Assembly: GCF_000003815.2 (NCBI RefSeq)
Contig: NC_049980.1
Coordinates: 23,449,249 to 23,513,248, forward strand
Source: Branchiostoma floridae
Lineage: Eukaryota; Chordata; Leptocardii; Amphioxiformes; Branchiostomatidae
Reading direction: 5' to 3'
Length of the DNA stretch: 64,000 bases
Below are positions 26,101-38,052 of the stretch, piece after piece (the stretch's first letter is position 1; every line of letters begins with the position of its first letter). A model generated the notes under the pieces. The model ran no database searches. It saw nothing but the letters and a program-made list of their open reading frames with translations, and was not told the origin of the DNA. The position numbers were made by a program, and so were the translations under genes.

Positions 26101-29100
26101 AAGTGCAACCTAAAGATGCATTTGAGTGCGTAGCTTTGGCTTGCAGTAGAGCATAAAGTAGTTGAAGCACATATCTGCTAAAATAGACAAAAGCCCATTC
26201 TTACAATACAAAGTAGGACCAATACTGACAATAGACTCTTTGGAAGGACCTGTCATCATGATTACTTTGATTCAACCTTGAGTCGTGACATTTTTCTTCT
26301 CTTTTGACAATCATTATGTAATTGAACTTTGTACCTTGCACTAGCTATTGCCTTTTGTGTATAATATGGGTGCTATGGGTTCCTGTTGAGTTCCTAAATA
26401 AAAAAATCAGGTTTGCCGTGGTTGCGTATGTAGTCATATGCTTTCGTTTTGTTGCTCCTATCCTTGTGCTTTCCTCTCCCATTTCACGGCATACTAAGAT
26501 CAACAAGGCTTACCTAATCATCACTTTGTGGGAGAAATATGAGAACAAATATTAATTTTTTTTATTATCACAGGGGTCGAAATACACATACTTAACTTGC
26601 AATTTGCACATAATGTTTGAAATTTGCATGTAAAAATATTCTGAACTTGCAATATTGCATGTTGAAAATACCTGGCCTATAGTAAAAATACTGAGGCCAT
26701 GGTGCCTTTGTTTGTCTGACGGGGATCATCACCGGTCGTCAGTAGGTGTTATAAATAATTAAATTTGGCTTTGCTGCAAACTTACATGCTGATTATGTGG
26801 ATATCTTTCCAAAATTTCAAGTTCTGTCTATACTTTCATGCACCAATTTCTGTCAACCAAAAGTGACAGAATGGGCAAAATTCTTATCTGTCTTGAGCAA
26901 CAAAATTCTGCCAAAGGACGGAATGATAGATGCTGGCTAGAACATTGCAGTATTTTGCATGTAAATTTTTCAAATTGCACATAAAATTTTTGCCAACTTG
27001 CAATTTTGCAAGTAGCAAAAAAAATGTATTTCGATCCCTGTATCACATTGTCATGCGTTTTGTTTGCTGTGTGTATAATTCTCAACATGATTCCCTTTTG
27101 TTTGGTTCATCTGTATGAAATTGTCTAAAAGCAACAACACTTCTCCTCCTTACATAAACCTCCCTGCTGTGTACCTTTGGTACTGTAAATCTTGAAATGT
27201 CTGTGATACTGCAATGAATTCATGGCATAGCCAACTGGCATTTCCAATGTAGTTCTGCTCAAATGTAGTACTGTACTACAGAATTCTTTCAACTGCAAAT
27301 TTAAAACACTGTGAAAACCTTCTTCTGTACGTGCAAATTTAAAACACTGTGAAAACCTTCTTCTGTACGTGCCACCATAAAATAGAACCATTACAAAAGT
27401 AAATCAATTTCCAGTACCCAAAGGCTTGTTCAGCAGGGAGATAGTTAACCCAACATGGTTGTTAAAGTAGCTTGTCCGTGCTGTACTTCTGCAGGCCCTT
27501 CAGCAGGAGCAGGAGATCGAGCAGCGCATGAACCAGACTCTGCCCACCTCCTCCTCCACTCCCTCATCCTCCTCCCCTGCCAACCTGACCACCACCCACC
27601 AGCACCAGCTGCAGCAGCTGCGCACCCACCAGCAGGTGAGGAGTCGGGGGCGGGGCAGGGGACGGGGCAGGGGCAGGGCTGGGGTAAGTTCCAATCCTCT
27701 CTCCTCCAAGGTCAGCCAACTGGGATGGACCAGCATGTACTGCAGGCTTCTGTGTGTGTGTGGCATTTTGGACAGGCGGTTTGTTTGATACGTTTTAGGG
27801 GATACTTTTCAGGGCTGTCTCCAGGACCTGTCCCTCTGTACTGTAAGTGTAACAGGAGTAATCTTCTGAGACAGAAAAATTCCAAGACGTTCGTCAAAAA
27901 AATTTGATTTTCATGACATGAAATTGATGATCCACAAAATCAACAACATGGTCTCCCAAACAATGAGCATGATAGAAAAGAATTCAAAGCTGGAGACAGC
28001 CCTAATACATTATATATTTCATATACAATGACTACATCCAAAACAAGGTTTCTTTTTTATTCAGTACTTTGTATGAAGTAGTGAATGACAGTGAACCTCA
28101 GTGCACTTTAATCAAGTGGTCGATGATATGGTATGAAATATTGTTTTACTAATAAAGTTGTTGAACAGAATTCCATGAAATGCACACAAGGCAGGAAATA
28201 TTTGCTGTTAATCTTTAGTTGGTTCATCTTGGGGATATGGTAATGTAGTAGTACGTAGTATTTTCTTTGCATTTTCAAATGTTATTATACCGTTTAACTT
28301 GATGATAAAGGCAAGGGATTTTTCTGGATAAAGATTGGTATGAAATGTGCCCCACCTTATTTATGTGCATGTGTTTCTAGGTTTTTAAGAATAACACTTG
28401 TTTGTGTCCCACCAGTTTTACAAAGTATAGTGGGACTTTTGTCATCAGCCCTGCATATCCGTGGACCAGTTCTTGTGAACATTTTCTGTTTCCTGTGGAC
28501 CTCAGGCAAACTCAAGTGTCTCTTCAGTCTTCTTTATACATTGTCTCAAACTCCCTCTTCTTACTATACCACAAGCACACATCTATGCACTAATTTAGGA
28601 GTGCTAATATTTTTAGTGGTGTCACTGTGCAAAAGCAACTTCCAGTTGTGTTAGTGTTCTCTTCGAAAGGTAAGGTAATAGATTTTTGTGCCCTTGTGAC
28701 ACCAAACAAACATATCAAAGCAGAGCTAGACAATTAAACAATTAACTCCTGCTCTTTCCATTGCTGTCAAGCTGTAGTTAGACTATCCTAACAAAATAAC
28801 ACAACAGTAGCACCTCCCATTTTTCTATTCAGTTTATCAACATCCCCATAGAAGTTTCAACCAGTCACCCTTCAGTTCAAAGATTAGTAGATCCTTTAGT
28901 CACAATGCTATATCCTCTCTTTTCTCCCAGCTTCTCCAAGCCCACAGTCGCCAGTTTCACAGCCAGTCTCGCAGCAGCAACTCTCACGTCTTCAGCCACT
29001 TCGGCCAGGCCTCCAACATGCAGCCAGGCATGTTTCCCTACCAGGTGGTGCAGAACAAGCCATCCTCCGCTGCCGACCGCCACCGCGAGTACCTTCTAGA

Positions 29101-29152
29101 CATGATCCCATCCCGGTCCCTTCCACAGACAACAATATCATGGAAGCAATAG
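23144..29152 (+). CDS. GATAD2: GATAD2 (p66), NuRD complex zinc-finger subunit
   Basis: p66 bridges MBD2/3 to CHD4 in the NuRD deacetylase-remodelling complex. Coding exons are 23144-23172, 23323-23409, 23704-24180, 24388-25450, 27495-27635 and 28931-29152 (TAG), giving 672 residues in continuous phase. The N-terminal third is acidic. At about residues 254-290 is the conserved coiled coil (KKLKEELKSEEAKLILLKK) that pairs with MBD2. At about 502-529 is the GATA-type finger, CKQC then 19 residues then CEQC, followed by TTNQKKALKAEHTNRLKTAFVK and ALQQEQEIEQR. Vertebrates have two paralogues (GATAD2A and B); only one copy is visible here. MAU2 lies immediately upstream, as in human. Exon 5 has an alternative donor. 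Confidence 0.96.
23411..23547. mobile_element. Small MITE abutting the GATAD2 exon-2 donor
   Basis: TGTAAATGCA at 23414-23423 is exactly inverted at 23535-23544, and the interior carries CGCGGTATCG-like sequence. This matches the general look of invertebrate MITEs whose ends read TACTGTAAATGCA. Its left end begins one base inside the intron, so the splice donor GTACTG is partly element-derived. No target duplication is certain. Confidence 0.45.
26571..27040. mobile_element. Non-autonomous DNA transposon, CAGGG(G/A)TCGAAATACA ends, 5-bp TSD
   Basis: The 470-bp element in GATAD2 intron 4 starts CAGGGGTCGAAATACA and ends TGTATTTCGATCCCTG. It has TATCA duplications (26566-26570, 27041-27045). 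The interior repeats TTGCAAxTTGCAC and TTGCATGTAAA, comparable in arrangement to the TGCAGGT repeats of the element at 3400-3776. It has no coding capacity. Confidence 0.8.
27297..27372 (+). repeat. Perfect 38-bp tandem duplication
   Basis: Positions 27297-27334 and 27335-27372 are identical 38-mers (starting AAATTTAAAACACTG, ending CTGTACGTGC), about 120 bp before GATAD2 exon 5. Identity implies a recent event. Confidence 0.95.
27636..27683 (+). other. GATAD2: Alternative exon-5 extension of GATAD2 encoding an Arg-Gly tract
   Basis: Exon 5 can end at donor 27636 (CAG|gtgagg) or at the closer-to-consensus donor 27684 (GGG|gtaagt). The 48-nt extension is in frame and reads VRSRGRGRGRGRGRAG, an RG-type RNA- or chromatin-binding tract. 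Seven G-runs at 27646-27684 make the stretch G-quadruplex-prone on the coding strand. Confidence 0.6.
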
Positions 29153-31457
29153 TCCTGTAGCTGCTAGGTCCAAACCAGTAGTGGGGATGGGTGGTTGTGA
29201 CATGTACGCACAGATGGTCTAGTGTTTGTAATTTGGAACAAGCGTTAGCTTGAAGTCCTGGTTTCACTTATATCTGCTCTGACTGTTGCTATCCGACAGC
29301 AGATACAAGCTAGACAAGAACAGACATCAGGCTAGGAGATATGATAGTGGACTTAGAATTATGTTTATGCCAGTATGAGGCCTCTTGGCCTTTAACTTAA
29401 GGATGGTCGTTCTGTAGCTATCAAGAATTTGTTAAGTATGGAGCAGTCTTGAAAAGCCCTTGATTGTGACATTCTTTTATACTGGTTGAAAATACATGCA
29501 TTGATTGGTAAATATATGTATCTACACATGTATATGTATAGGCCCTGTGAAAGTTGATACCAAGAAATATCGTATACGTTGACAGAAATCTTCCAGGTCC
29601 GTTGATGTAAAGAGTATTTTCTGTGTTATGCAGCATCAGTGCACATGACTGGTTTAAGTGCAAATACTGTGGTGCCATTTATGGACTTGAGATGTGAGAA
29701 ACCAAATGACTAGCCATAACAAATACCACACAACTACGTAATTAACATCAACCCTTTTCAAATGATATGATATAATCCACATACTTCATGACACTGGCAA
29801 AAATAAAAGCATTGCATTGCACAGAAAAGAAAGGACCAACAAATCGTACAAAACTGTGCTCATTGTGTGAATGTCAGGTACTCTTGAACCTCATATACAC
29901 CATACCTCAAGCTGTGGTCTTACTATAGTACTAACCAGGAATGTATTTAAAACTGACAGTTACCATGGTGTCTTGGCTCTAGTAGAACAATTGACAGCAT
30001 TACAACATTTACTTTGCTATCCTCACATTACATTAAAATAAGCGCAATGGCTGTCCAGCTTGAGGTAAATTGTTCATTCACATAAACAATTAGGAGATCA
30101 CAGCAAAACCATTGTATTTCCCTGTAGTATGCATATGGGTTCCCAAACATATCGAAGTAAAGGCTTGCCTACTGCATGAATGTGGAGAGTGCCATAAGTA
30201 GCATGGAATCACAAATTTCTACCAGTACTTGACACAGTAGTATGTGGAATACCGGCTAAAGCATGCCATAGAGTGTGCCCTTACCAGTTGGTTTTATGCT
30301 TGTAATACAGTTGCATAATTGTGAAAATTGTATTTTCCCCCGAATGGTTTCAAGGGAAAAGAAGGTAATGTGTACTGAAAGATGGTATGACTAAAGAAAC
30401 CCAGTATTGGTTTGTCAGCTAACATTGGTCACTTTGAATTTGGAAAGATGTTGGTAGTCTCAAGAAATGGCAATGCATGATTCTCTTCACTACACAAAAC
30501 AAATATAAGGTACATGTACTGAAAGGAGTGTACCACTTAATCCCATGGCACTTAACTCAATAGCCAGTTAAAATTTAGGCTACGCTTTTAAGTGGAACTT
30601 CAGAAATATGGAAATCTGCTTGTCAAATTGAAAAGAGATCAGTGTTGGCTGCAAGTTGTGTGCCTCTCGCCAGACGAATGTCCTGAGGAATTCATTATTT
30701 CCTGCTGCAAGAAACAGTAGACAAGACTGTCGTCCTGTACTTGCTTGTGCATCTCAGTTGTTTCATATTCTGATATCTAAACTTGGATTTTCATATTGTT
30801 AAATCCAGCAGGTCAATAGAATATCTCAAGACTGATGATAGAGAATTACCCTGCACGCTTCTTCAAACTGCTCTTATGTCCTTGATTTGTTATCATCCTT
30901 CACAAATCTTTTCCATTTGTTGACTGGAGACATAGATCAGTCTACTATTGTATGACATCATGTACTTACTAGTAACTTGAGGGTAATGCTGGCACTACAT
31001 GCAGCTCCTCTCATTGTGCCATTGATGCTGATAGGTTTGAATTATCACCTGCAGAGCATGTACATAAAATGTGTTTACTGCAGTTCATTTATGAAGTGCA
31101 AGGAGGCGTACGTCTCGTGTCCCTCTAGTACCAGATTTGCGACTACTCTTGAAAGAGAATATTTTGGCTTCTATATTTCATTACTTGTCATATTTGTACC
31201 CTTTATTTATGGTGACGTTAGGGACAAACCTGTAAGAACCTCCTCTTGTTGTCTAAAGACTCATCACCATTTTGTTTACCACCTGTGCAAAATTCCTAAT
31301 ACAATGTGAATATTTATTGTCAAGGTTTAGTTAAGATGTTGAATTCCACTGATGATGTGAACTGAGAGTACAGTATGGAGAGCCCATGATGGGTAGCCAA
31401 TTACAATATGCTAATGATATTTTCAAAAATTGATGTTGACATGTAGCAAAAAATAAA
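29153..31457 (+). other. GATAD2: GATAD2 3' UTR and poly(A) signals
   Basis: No coding family is recognised. AATAAA at 29802-29807 and at 31452-31457 are the candidate ends. The second lies only 34 bp from the TTTATT (reverse AATAAA) of the convergent gene. The 110-codon frame at 30977-31309 shows no family features. Confidence 0.5.
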
Positions 31458-31490
31458 AGCCTGTGAACAGGAGTGTAGAAGTATTAAGTC

Positions 31491-31496
31491 TTTATT
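31491..31496 (-). terminator. Poly(A) signal of the MINAR-like gene
   Basis: TTTATT on the + strand is AATAAA on the minus strand, about 315 bp after the stop codon at 31811-31813. It is the first such signal downstream of that stop. Confidence 0.6.
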
Positions 31497-31810
31497 GTGT
31501 AAAATGAAGCTTGGATGACAAGAAAAAGTCTACAAGGTTTCTATTAGCTCTTGCACTAGAGGGGATAACCTTTGTGGCGCATATGACCAACTTATACAAC
31601 GGAAGTGTTTTGTTTATGTAAATATACACGTATGCACATAACATATGACGTATAAATGCGACCACTTGTCGTAAGGATGAGAGAACGTGTTTTGTGCACT
31701 CATTGCAATACGTCCCCAAAGTAACTTACAACATGTCATAAAAATTGTCCCATTCCAAGAAGTGGAAACTCCTGTCCGACCAAGAACACTATATACGTTC
31801 CGGTACAGTA

Positions 31811-34800
31811 TCAACGGTCTAAGAAATTAAAGTAGTATAACGGGAGAACCACAGCCATGACGAACAGTCCGAGAAGTACCAGGATACCCAGCACGCACAG
31901 GAAGGCCCTCAGTACGTAACGTCGTCTCTTCTTCTCCAGGGTTTTCCATATAAGGGTGTCGTACCCGTGCATGATGACATCGGTCGTGTCGTACAGACGG
32001 CTGGACGTTTTCTGTAAAAGAAATATGAGGTATAACGTTGATAAGATAGCGAGGGGACGGACAGAAATGTGAGGACGTTGTGCTCTTCTGATCAGCCATT
32101 GCAGCTTTTTATCTGGACATGTTACACTAGCTTATGAATGACAGTGATAATCGCATACGGGTACTAGTGCTTTCCGTACCCCTCTGGTATCATTGACATG
32201 ATTTATATTATAAGCTCTTTCTTACATTCCCGATCGATAGCGTGCATGTAAATCTTTTGAAGTCCCCGTTTTGGGTCACTAGTTCATGTAGTACTAGACG
32301 TAAGCTGTATTCAGAATGTACTCATCTGTTCCAGTGGAAATGCAGGAGATGGAAACTGATTTGGCCTTTTCAGAGCTTCGAGTTTTCTCATTTGCTAAAA
32401 ATAGGCTTCAATGTGTGCGTATTTTCTTAATGAAAGAAGCTGCTTACCTTGTCCTTGTTTCCATCAGTTTTATCCTGTGTGCGTGCATTGTTGGACTTCT
32501 GTAAGGAGGCGTTCTTAACAAGTTGCGGGAGAGGTGCCCACTTGACGCATCCGTTAGCTCTCTGTTTTCCCGCAGGGCCGTTTGCTAAGATTCCGTTTTT
32601 CCTGGGCCCATATTCAGATTTGTGAAGTCCGTCCACCTTTGAGAAACCCTGTTTTCCCGAGTCCTGCGGCACGATGACGTCACCGTTGGTGCCTATGTGG
32701 TGCGACTCCGGCGTGTGAAACTCCGGCGCAGCCTCCTTTGTTTGCAGCGACCTGAGGTGATGGACGTCCAGGTAGTTGTAGGTCCCGTAGTGAGTCCTGG
32801 CGACGTGCGAGCCGGAGTTCTCTGAGTACAGAGGGTTGAACTTGATCCCAGCCTTGACCTGCTCAGGGGAGATGTGGTCCCCGAACACCGCCTGGATCAC
32901 CACATCGCTCACCTGGTCTTCCTGGATGGGCTGAAAAATACAAGAATGTGTGTTAGAACGTATTAAGCAAACGTCTGACTGGGGTTTGACATTTCTAACA
33001 TACAGTTAAAGCAATGACAACCATATAAATTCAGTCACATCCAGTCACTATTCACTAGCTCTGTCAGGAGGCCGTCGTCTCTAGTTTCCAAAAACAATTA
33101 TACAGTATTAACAAATCGAAATAAGAAATAGTCTCACATATAGTCAACCCAAAGAATAAAGAGTCAACGAAGCCATTGCAAGCATTTTAAGCTCAATCAT
33201 TGCTCGGAAGTACACATATCGGCAGGGAGGGGCTATCAGACTATATAAGGTCTTCGAAACGAAGCGACAACCCAGGAGAGCAACATCTCCTGGTAACGTT
33301 ACAGCTATAGCGCTGGTATATCATGCTAAAGGGCAAGGGCAAACAGATGAAAATACAGAGGTCACAATTACGGTTGTCGTCGGTCGACAAGCGACCTTGT
33401 CTATAAGCCGTACCAATGCAGAAGAGAGTACGTAGAAATGTCACGACCCGAACCTGCAAAAACCGATCGTCACCAGGGACAGCTGTTGCACGGAGAACTG
33501 GCATTGGTGGAAAGCGCCTTAGCCAGTGGCTTTCTGTCAACAAGAGCTCAGAACCTACAGGCGTAGATCCGACATACACATGTGACTACACCAGCAAGGA
33601 AGAAATGCTCGACAGTCAAAACAACCTTCCTAACGTCCCCACATATAGGGACCAGAAATCACAATTCATACCACAAATTACAATAAAAGATTAACAAGAT
33701 TGAGATAGCTGTTCACCTTAAAGTTGCTTTCAAGCAATCGATCACGGAAGAAGTAGATACGAATAAGAAACAATATACTGCTTTAGGAGTCCTACCTCAA
33801 TGATTCGGCTACTGTGGCGGTTGGGCACTGCTTGGTCGGCTTTTGATACTGTCTATTGCCACAGCTGGTAAATCTGCTTGGAGATTATACTCAGGCTAGC
33901 TTATGAACGGTAACGACGGACCTACATGTTAGTGACGGTAAGGCAAAATAAGGCGAACTTCAGCTAGTCCAACTGGCACGTCAGAACGGACCTCCAAAAC
34001 GTAGTCACAACTCAGGAAAACAACATATCCTAGTAACGTTATCGCTATTGTGATACGCCTATCCAGCAACCAAATCCACTTGAAAATTGATATCTGACAA
34101 AGAGAGCATTATGACATGTGACCAAACGTGCCCCCATCTATTGAACTCGGTTTTGCCCGTGAAAGCTTGTTGCGACAACCCATTTAAGTAGGCATAACCT
34201 TAAACAAGGAGGTTAAAGAATAACATAACACCAACAATACTTATTTACTGACACGAATAGAGAATACCCTATCCCTTTGTGTGTTTTTAAGGTCGCCAGA
34301 TGATGTACTATAAAAAAAATTATTATTCGATGTTCCAAATGTTGAGAATAGCAGAGAAAATCGGACAAAATTCCCGCATTTTTCTTTCATAGGAAGGTTG
34401 AAAATGTAGATAGAACGTTCATGTCAGGAGTGCATGTAACCTGCAGTATAGTCGCAGCCATGTACGTATAACATCATGACAAATTAATTTGTAAATAGCG
34501 AGAAAAAGCTTAAGGCGATATATGGAAAACATATTGTTATTTCGGTCTTTTATGGCTCAAGCTCGAACCAAATGAAGGAAATGTGTGACCCTGTGACTCA
34601 GTCGACGATCGAGCTGTGAACGTGTTTCTTCATTGCCAGGAGCTAATAACGTCGCTGAATTAAAAAAAAAAAACACCACAGACTCGAGCATATTTTTCAC
34701 CTAAAAATTGACCCCATTGTGTAACATTGGACAGAGGTAGGGGACCTGCCGCGGAACATCTAAAATCGCACGGTGACCGAGAGATAAAAGACATAAAAGA

Positions 34801-35864
34801 CAATGCTTCCTGATTTATTCCGGTTTCTTTCGTTAAAAAGTTTCCGCTCAGGTGCCTACACAACCCACAGGGTCAATGTGGTCAATACCGAACCAGATCG
34901 CAAGCCAGGGGAAACCAGCTGAGCTCAAATGAAAACTAGTTATGGCCAATGGTATATAATTTGTGCTTTTCTTTGTGATGATATCCATATTGTTTGTATA
35001 CTTTTGTCAATGACCACCTACTACAGCGGAGTACACTTACTGGATTACAGAAAACAAGTACACTTATCGGTCAGGACTCAAGCGCACTTAACCTTAATCG
35101 TATCAAAAATTTATGCTGACCTTTAAAAGATTCAATCAATCAAGACGTAGCCTTTATCGGGCGTTTCCTTTTCATTTGCAGAACTAAAAAGATGAAAGCG
35201 TCCCTGTACCCGTGTCACTAGGCACACCTGCATCCTTTGTTGTCCAGAGAAAGTAGTTGTACCATATTTACTCTGGACTGTCCGTCATACCGGGTCACCA
35301 ATAACGTTTTACAAGGTAAATACCTCAAAGCAGGCTAGCACCGTGCGACCTTTCTCCGCTTATTCCGATCACCACACATAAGCACGGAGGTTTCGAAGCC
35401 TCCATGCTATAAAAAGTCAACCGTCGGGGCCAATTTTCTCTCAACCGCATGTTGATCTAGGTGCATGTGGTTTATGACAAGAAGAAAAAACATTCCTTTT
35501 TTACACAAACATTATCACAACGTGTACACACACGCCAGGTAAACAAGCCTGGCTTCCTTTAAAAGCCTTGTCGAATTGATTGCCGCTAGGTGGGTCCATT
35601 TTAACATACCATGATGCCCTCCACTATATCGAGCGCGACCACGCAATGGCTGTGTTTTCCACCTACCTGATTGTTGTTGTCGACTGCCTTTTGTGGGCCA
35701 TTCTTTACTTCTGTTGTCTCCTTTTCTCCTGGGCCGACAATTCCCGATTTCTCCTGATCACTGCCCGAAGATGTCACTGTTTTGAGGCTGGGGACGTTTT
35801 CTTCTCCCTCCATGTCCGGGTACAGGACGTACTCTAGTATGCTGCGGGCGGCTTTCTTACTCAT
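31811..35864 (-). CDS. MINAR1/MINAR2-like C-terminally anchored membrane protein
   Basis: Exons in coding order are 35864-35667 (ATG, 66 aa), 32930-32448 (161 aa) and 32011-31811 (66 aa plus TGA), 293 residues. Residues 1-225 are polar and low in complexity, with an NPLY motif at about 98-101 (KFNPLYSEN). Near the C-terminus HGYDTLIWKTLEKKRRRY is followed by one hydrophobic segment (about 263-288) and only five more residues. By the positive-inside rule the long N-terminal part is cytoplasmic. From memory, vertebrate MINAR proteins have the same order: NPLY, a G-F-D-T-L motif, a basic stretch, then a C-terminal membrane helix. MINAR1 also maps to human 15q, like EDC3, IQCH and AAGAB. The exon structure is well supported; the family assignment is a proposal. 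Confidence 0.6.
32931..35666 (-). other. Intron 1 of the MINAR-like gene
   Basis: A 2.7-kb intron with no second gene recognised. It contains a solitary MITE end (33830-33887). It also holds two diverged copies of a segment reading CTCCTGGTAACGTTA / TCCTAGTAACGTTA near 33286 and 34028. Confidence 0.6.
33830..33887 (+). mobile_element. Solitary end of the TAATCTCC fold-back MITE family
   Basis: GGCTTTTGATACTGT...AATCTGCTTGGAGATTA matches the right arm of the element at 19882-20058. I find no opposite arm nearby, so this is a truncated copy. Confidence 0.65.
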
Positions 35865-36174
35865 GTTACCGCCTAGATCAAGTGGCTCCTTTACACAAAC
35901 TCGTGCACGTCAAGTGTACTCAAATATATTCCACTGGACTCTCTGTCAACACCCAGAAACGTGGCCCAAAAAGCGCGTCTGTTTACGAGAAGCTCAGGAT
36001 GAAGCAACAAATCTCCCTGTGCTCTGTCCTCCCTGTAGACACAATGTTAACACGACTGGGTGAAGAAATGCCGACAAATCCCGTATGTTCAGCCGACCTT
36101 CGTCCAACAGCTGCCAGCATCCCCGTCACACGGACTCTACCAATGCATTAACACAACGTCCTACCTTTAGAAAA

Positions 36175-36600
36175 GCGAAGAGAAGTCGAGGTAGATCTAG
36201 GGCAGAATTTGCCGCAAATCCTCTTCCACACAGTACTCTTTGATCAGCGATCCTCCGATATAATCCGTTGATGATGGTTTCCTTGACAATTCATCTTTAC
36301 CCACCTGTTGCCTTCATACTAAGTCCATGCAGTAAGGCCGCAGGAGGGGACTGGTGTCGGTTGTTCTGCTAATGCTTATCATAAAACTGCTAACCTTACG
36401 TTGACTACTTTAGCGAGGTCTGTCAGTCTTCTATAGAAATATCGTACCCGTTGTCGATCGTTCTTCCCTTCACAAAGCATTTGGGCTGTCAGAACTGCCG
36501 ACCGTTGATCGACCTCGTCACCGGGCGCGCTTTTATATGTAAATCTCTCATACTTCAGGTTGAGCACAAGCGCTCTCTAGTGGTTAGGATTGCATGCAAA
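36175..36600 (-). promoter_or_regulatory. Possible 5' UTR exon and promoter of the MINAR-like gene
   Basis: On the minus strand a donor (CTAAAG|gtaggac, exon edge 36175) could splice to an acceptor (gatctag) just before the ATG at 35864. The upstream sequence has more CpG than its surroundings. Only splice-site shape supports this. Confidence 0.3.
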
Positions 36601-38052
36601 CAAGGCTTCCAAGTTTCAAAACAATTCTTCGCGCTCATGACATGTGTCACTCAGTAGCTGTTTGGACGAGATGCGATCTTGGGAGCCAAAAAGGGGCAAT
36701 CAGGACCACCAACTAATTTTTTTAATGAATGATGAATAAATGGATAACCCGGAAAAAATCATTAATACAACCATGAATGTTGTAGGAAAATGTGATGTTA
36801 TCTTGCATATTCATTTATCTATCTTGCATAGTTATGAACGTCTAAGCAAAAATTGCCCCGAATCGCCAGTTAATCTGTTAAAGTGAAATTTCAGTGATTT
36901 CATGATTACAAAGAAGAAAAAAAAAATTATATACAATGCCAATGTCACTGACAAAAGGTAGTGGACAGAGTGAAACGTCTGACCGTTTCCAAATTGCTTG
37001 TATAGCTGCTATTTGGCGTACAATGTCATGTATTTCCCTTTCCTTAAGGGATGTTTAAAAAAGCAACTTTGGACGGAGTGAAGAGCCAAACGCAGTGCAT
37101 AAATTACTAGCTAACGTTATGTAGACTTCAGCCATTCAAAGTTTTGCCTTTCAATCCGCAATCATTGGTAATGGTATACTCTATTCAACCACTTTGGTAC
37201 TAGTATCGTTATCTTTTATGGAGATCTTTGACTTGATATGCTGGAAAGTCCGTTGTGACGCATAAGGAAACCCTCACTTGCATTAGATTTGGGTTTGTCA
37301 CCAAGATAACGTCATTGATGTTACTCATCAGATGACGTCCTGAGTATCAGCCTGCCACCCCTCTGACGTCTTTGGGTTGGTATGTTCTTGTACCCAGAAT
37401 GCAGTGCGTATCGCCATATTGAGGGAGACTTGCCGAGCAGCCATCGGAGAAACCAGTTTTGGTGAAGAGTTTTCCACAGGTTTGGGGACGTCTTCTGGTA
37501 AATTTCCCTCAGTAACACAAGTATGTAGTACAATACGTCTATAGATGGTTTGATTTGGCGTAAATTCATCAGCGATATGGAGAAAACGGTGTCCAGATTT
37601 AGAGGTCAGCCGTGACGACGACTTGTGATGATGTAAATCGGGTTGCACAAAACACCTTGGTGAAAAAAATCTGAGCCACACAGAAAGTCTGCCATTTTCC
37701 CCATTGTCTTGTCTTCAATTTTGACTTTATGTTACTTGCTAGATGTTACGTGTTTTGATGTTGCTTCTCATAAGTCATCGGTGGACTGAAAGGAAAGGAA
37801 ATATAATAATTTTTTTTAGCGTTTTTGACAACAAAAGACATACGGCAAAACAAACCCTAGGCAGATTGGCAAGCGTCCTGACAAGATCAGATTTCATTCT
37901 CAACTGCAGAGTTTGTTTTGTGTTTTACTTTGAGACATATACATGACAGGGTGAGTGAGTGTAGAAAATTATGTCTGATAGTGTTTTTTTGTTGAAATAG
38001 ACAGTGGTCAATTAGCACTATTTTGCCTACCACTAGTAGTATGCATTTAGCA
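36601..38052. other. Divergent intergenic stretch between the MINAR-like gene and EDC3
   Basis: No gene is recognised. A 117-codon open frame on the minus strand (37328-37681) lacks family features and splice context. CRE-like TGACGTC occurs near 37333 and 37364. No LSm-coding exon for EDC3 could be found here. Confidence 0.45.

Noticed and set aside
37328-37681. 117-codon minus-strand frame in the divergent intergenic region
   Set aside because: No recognisable family, no clear splice or promoter context; it could be chance or a decayed gene.
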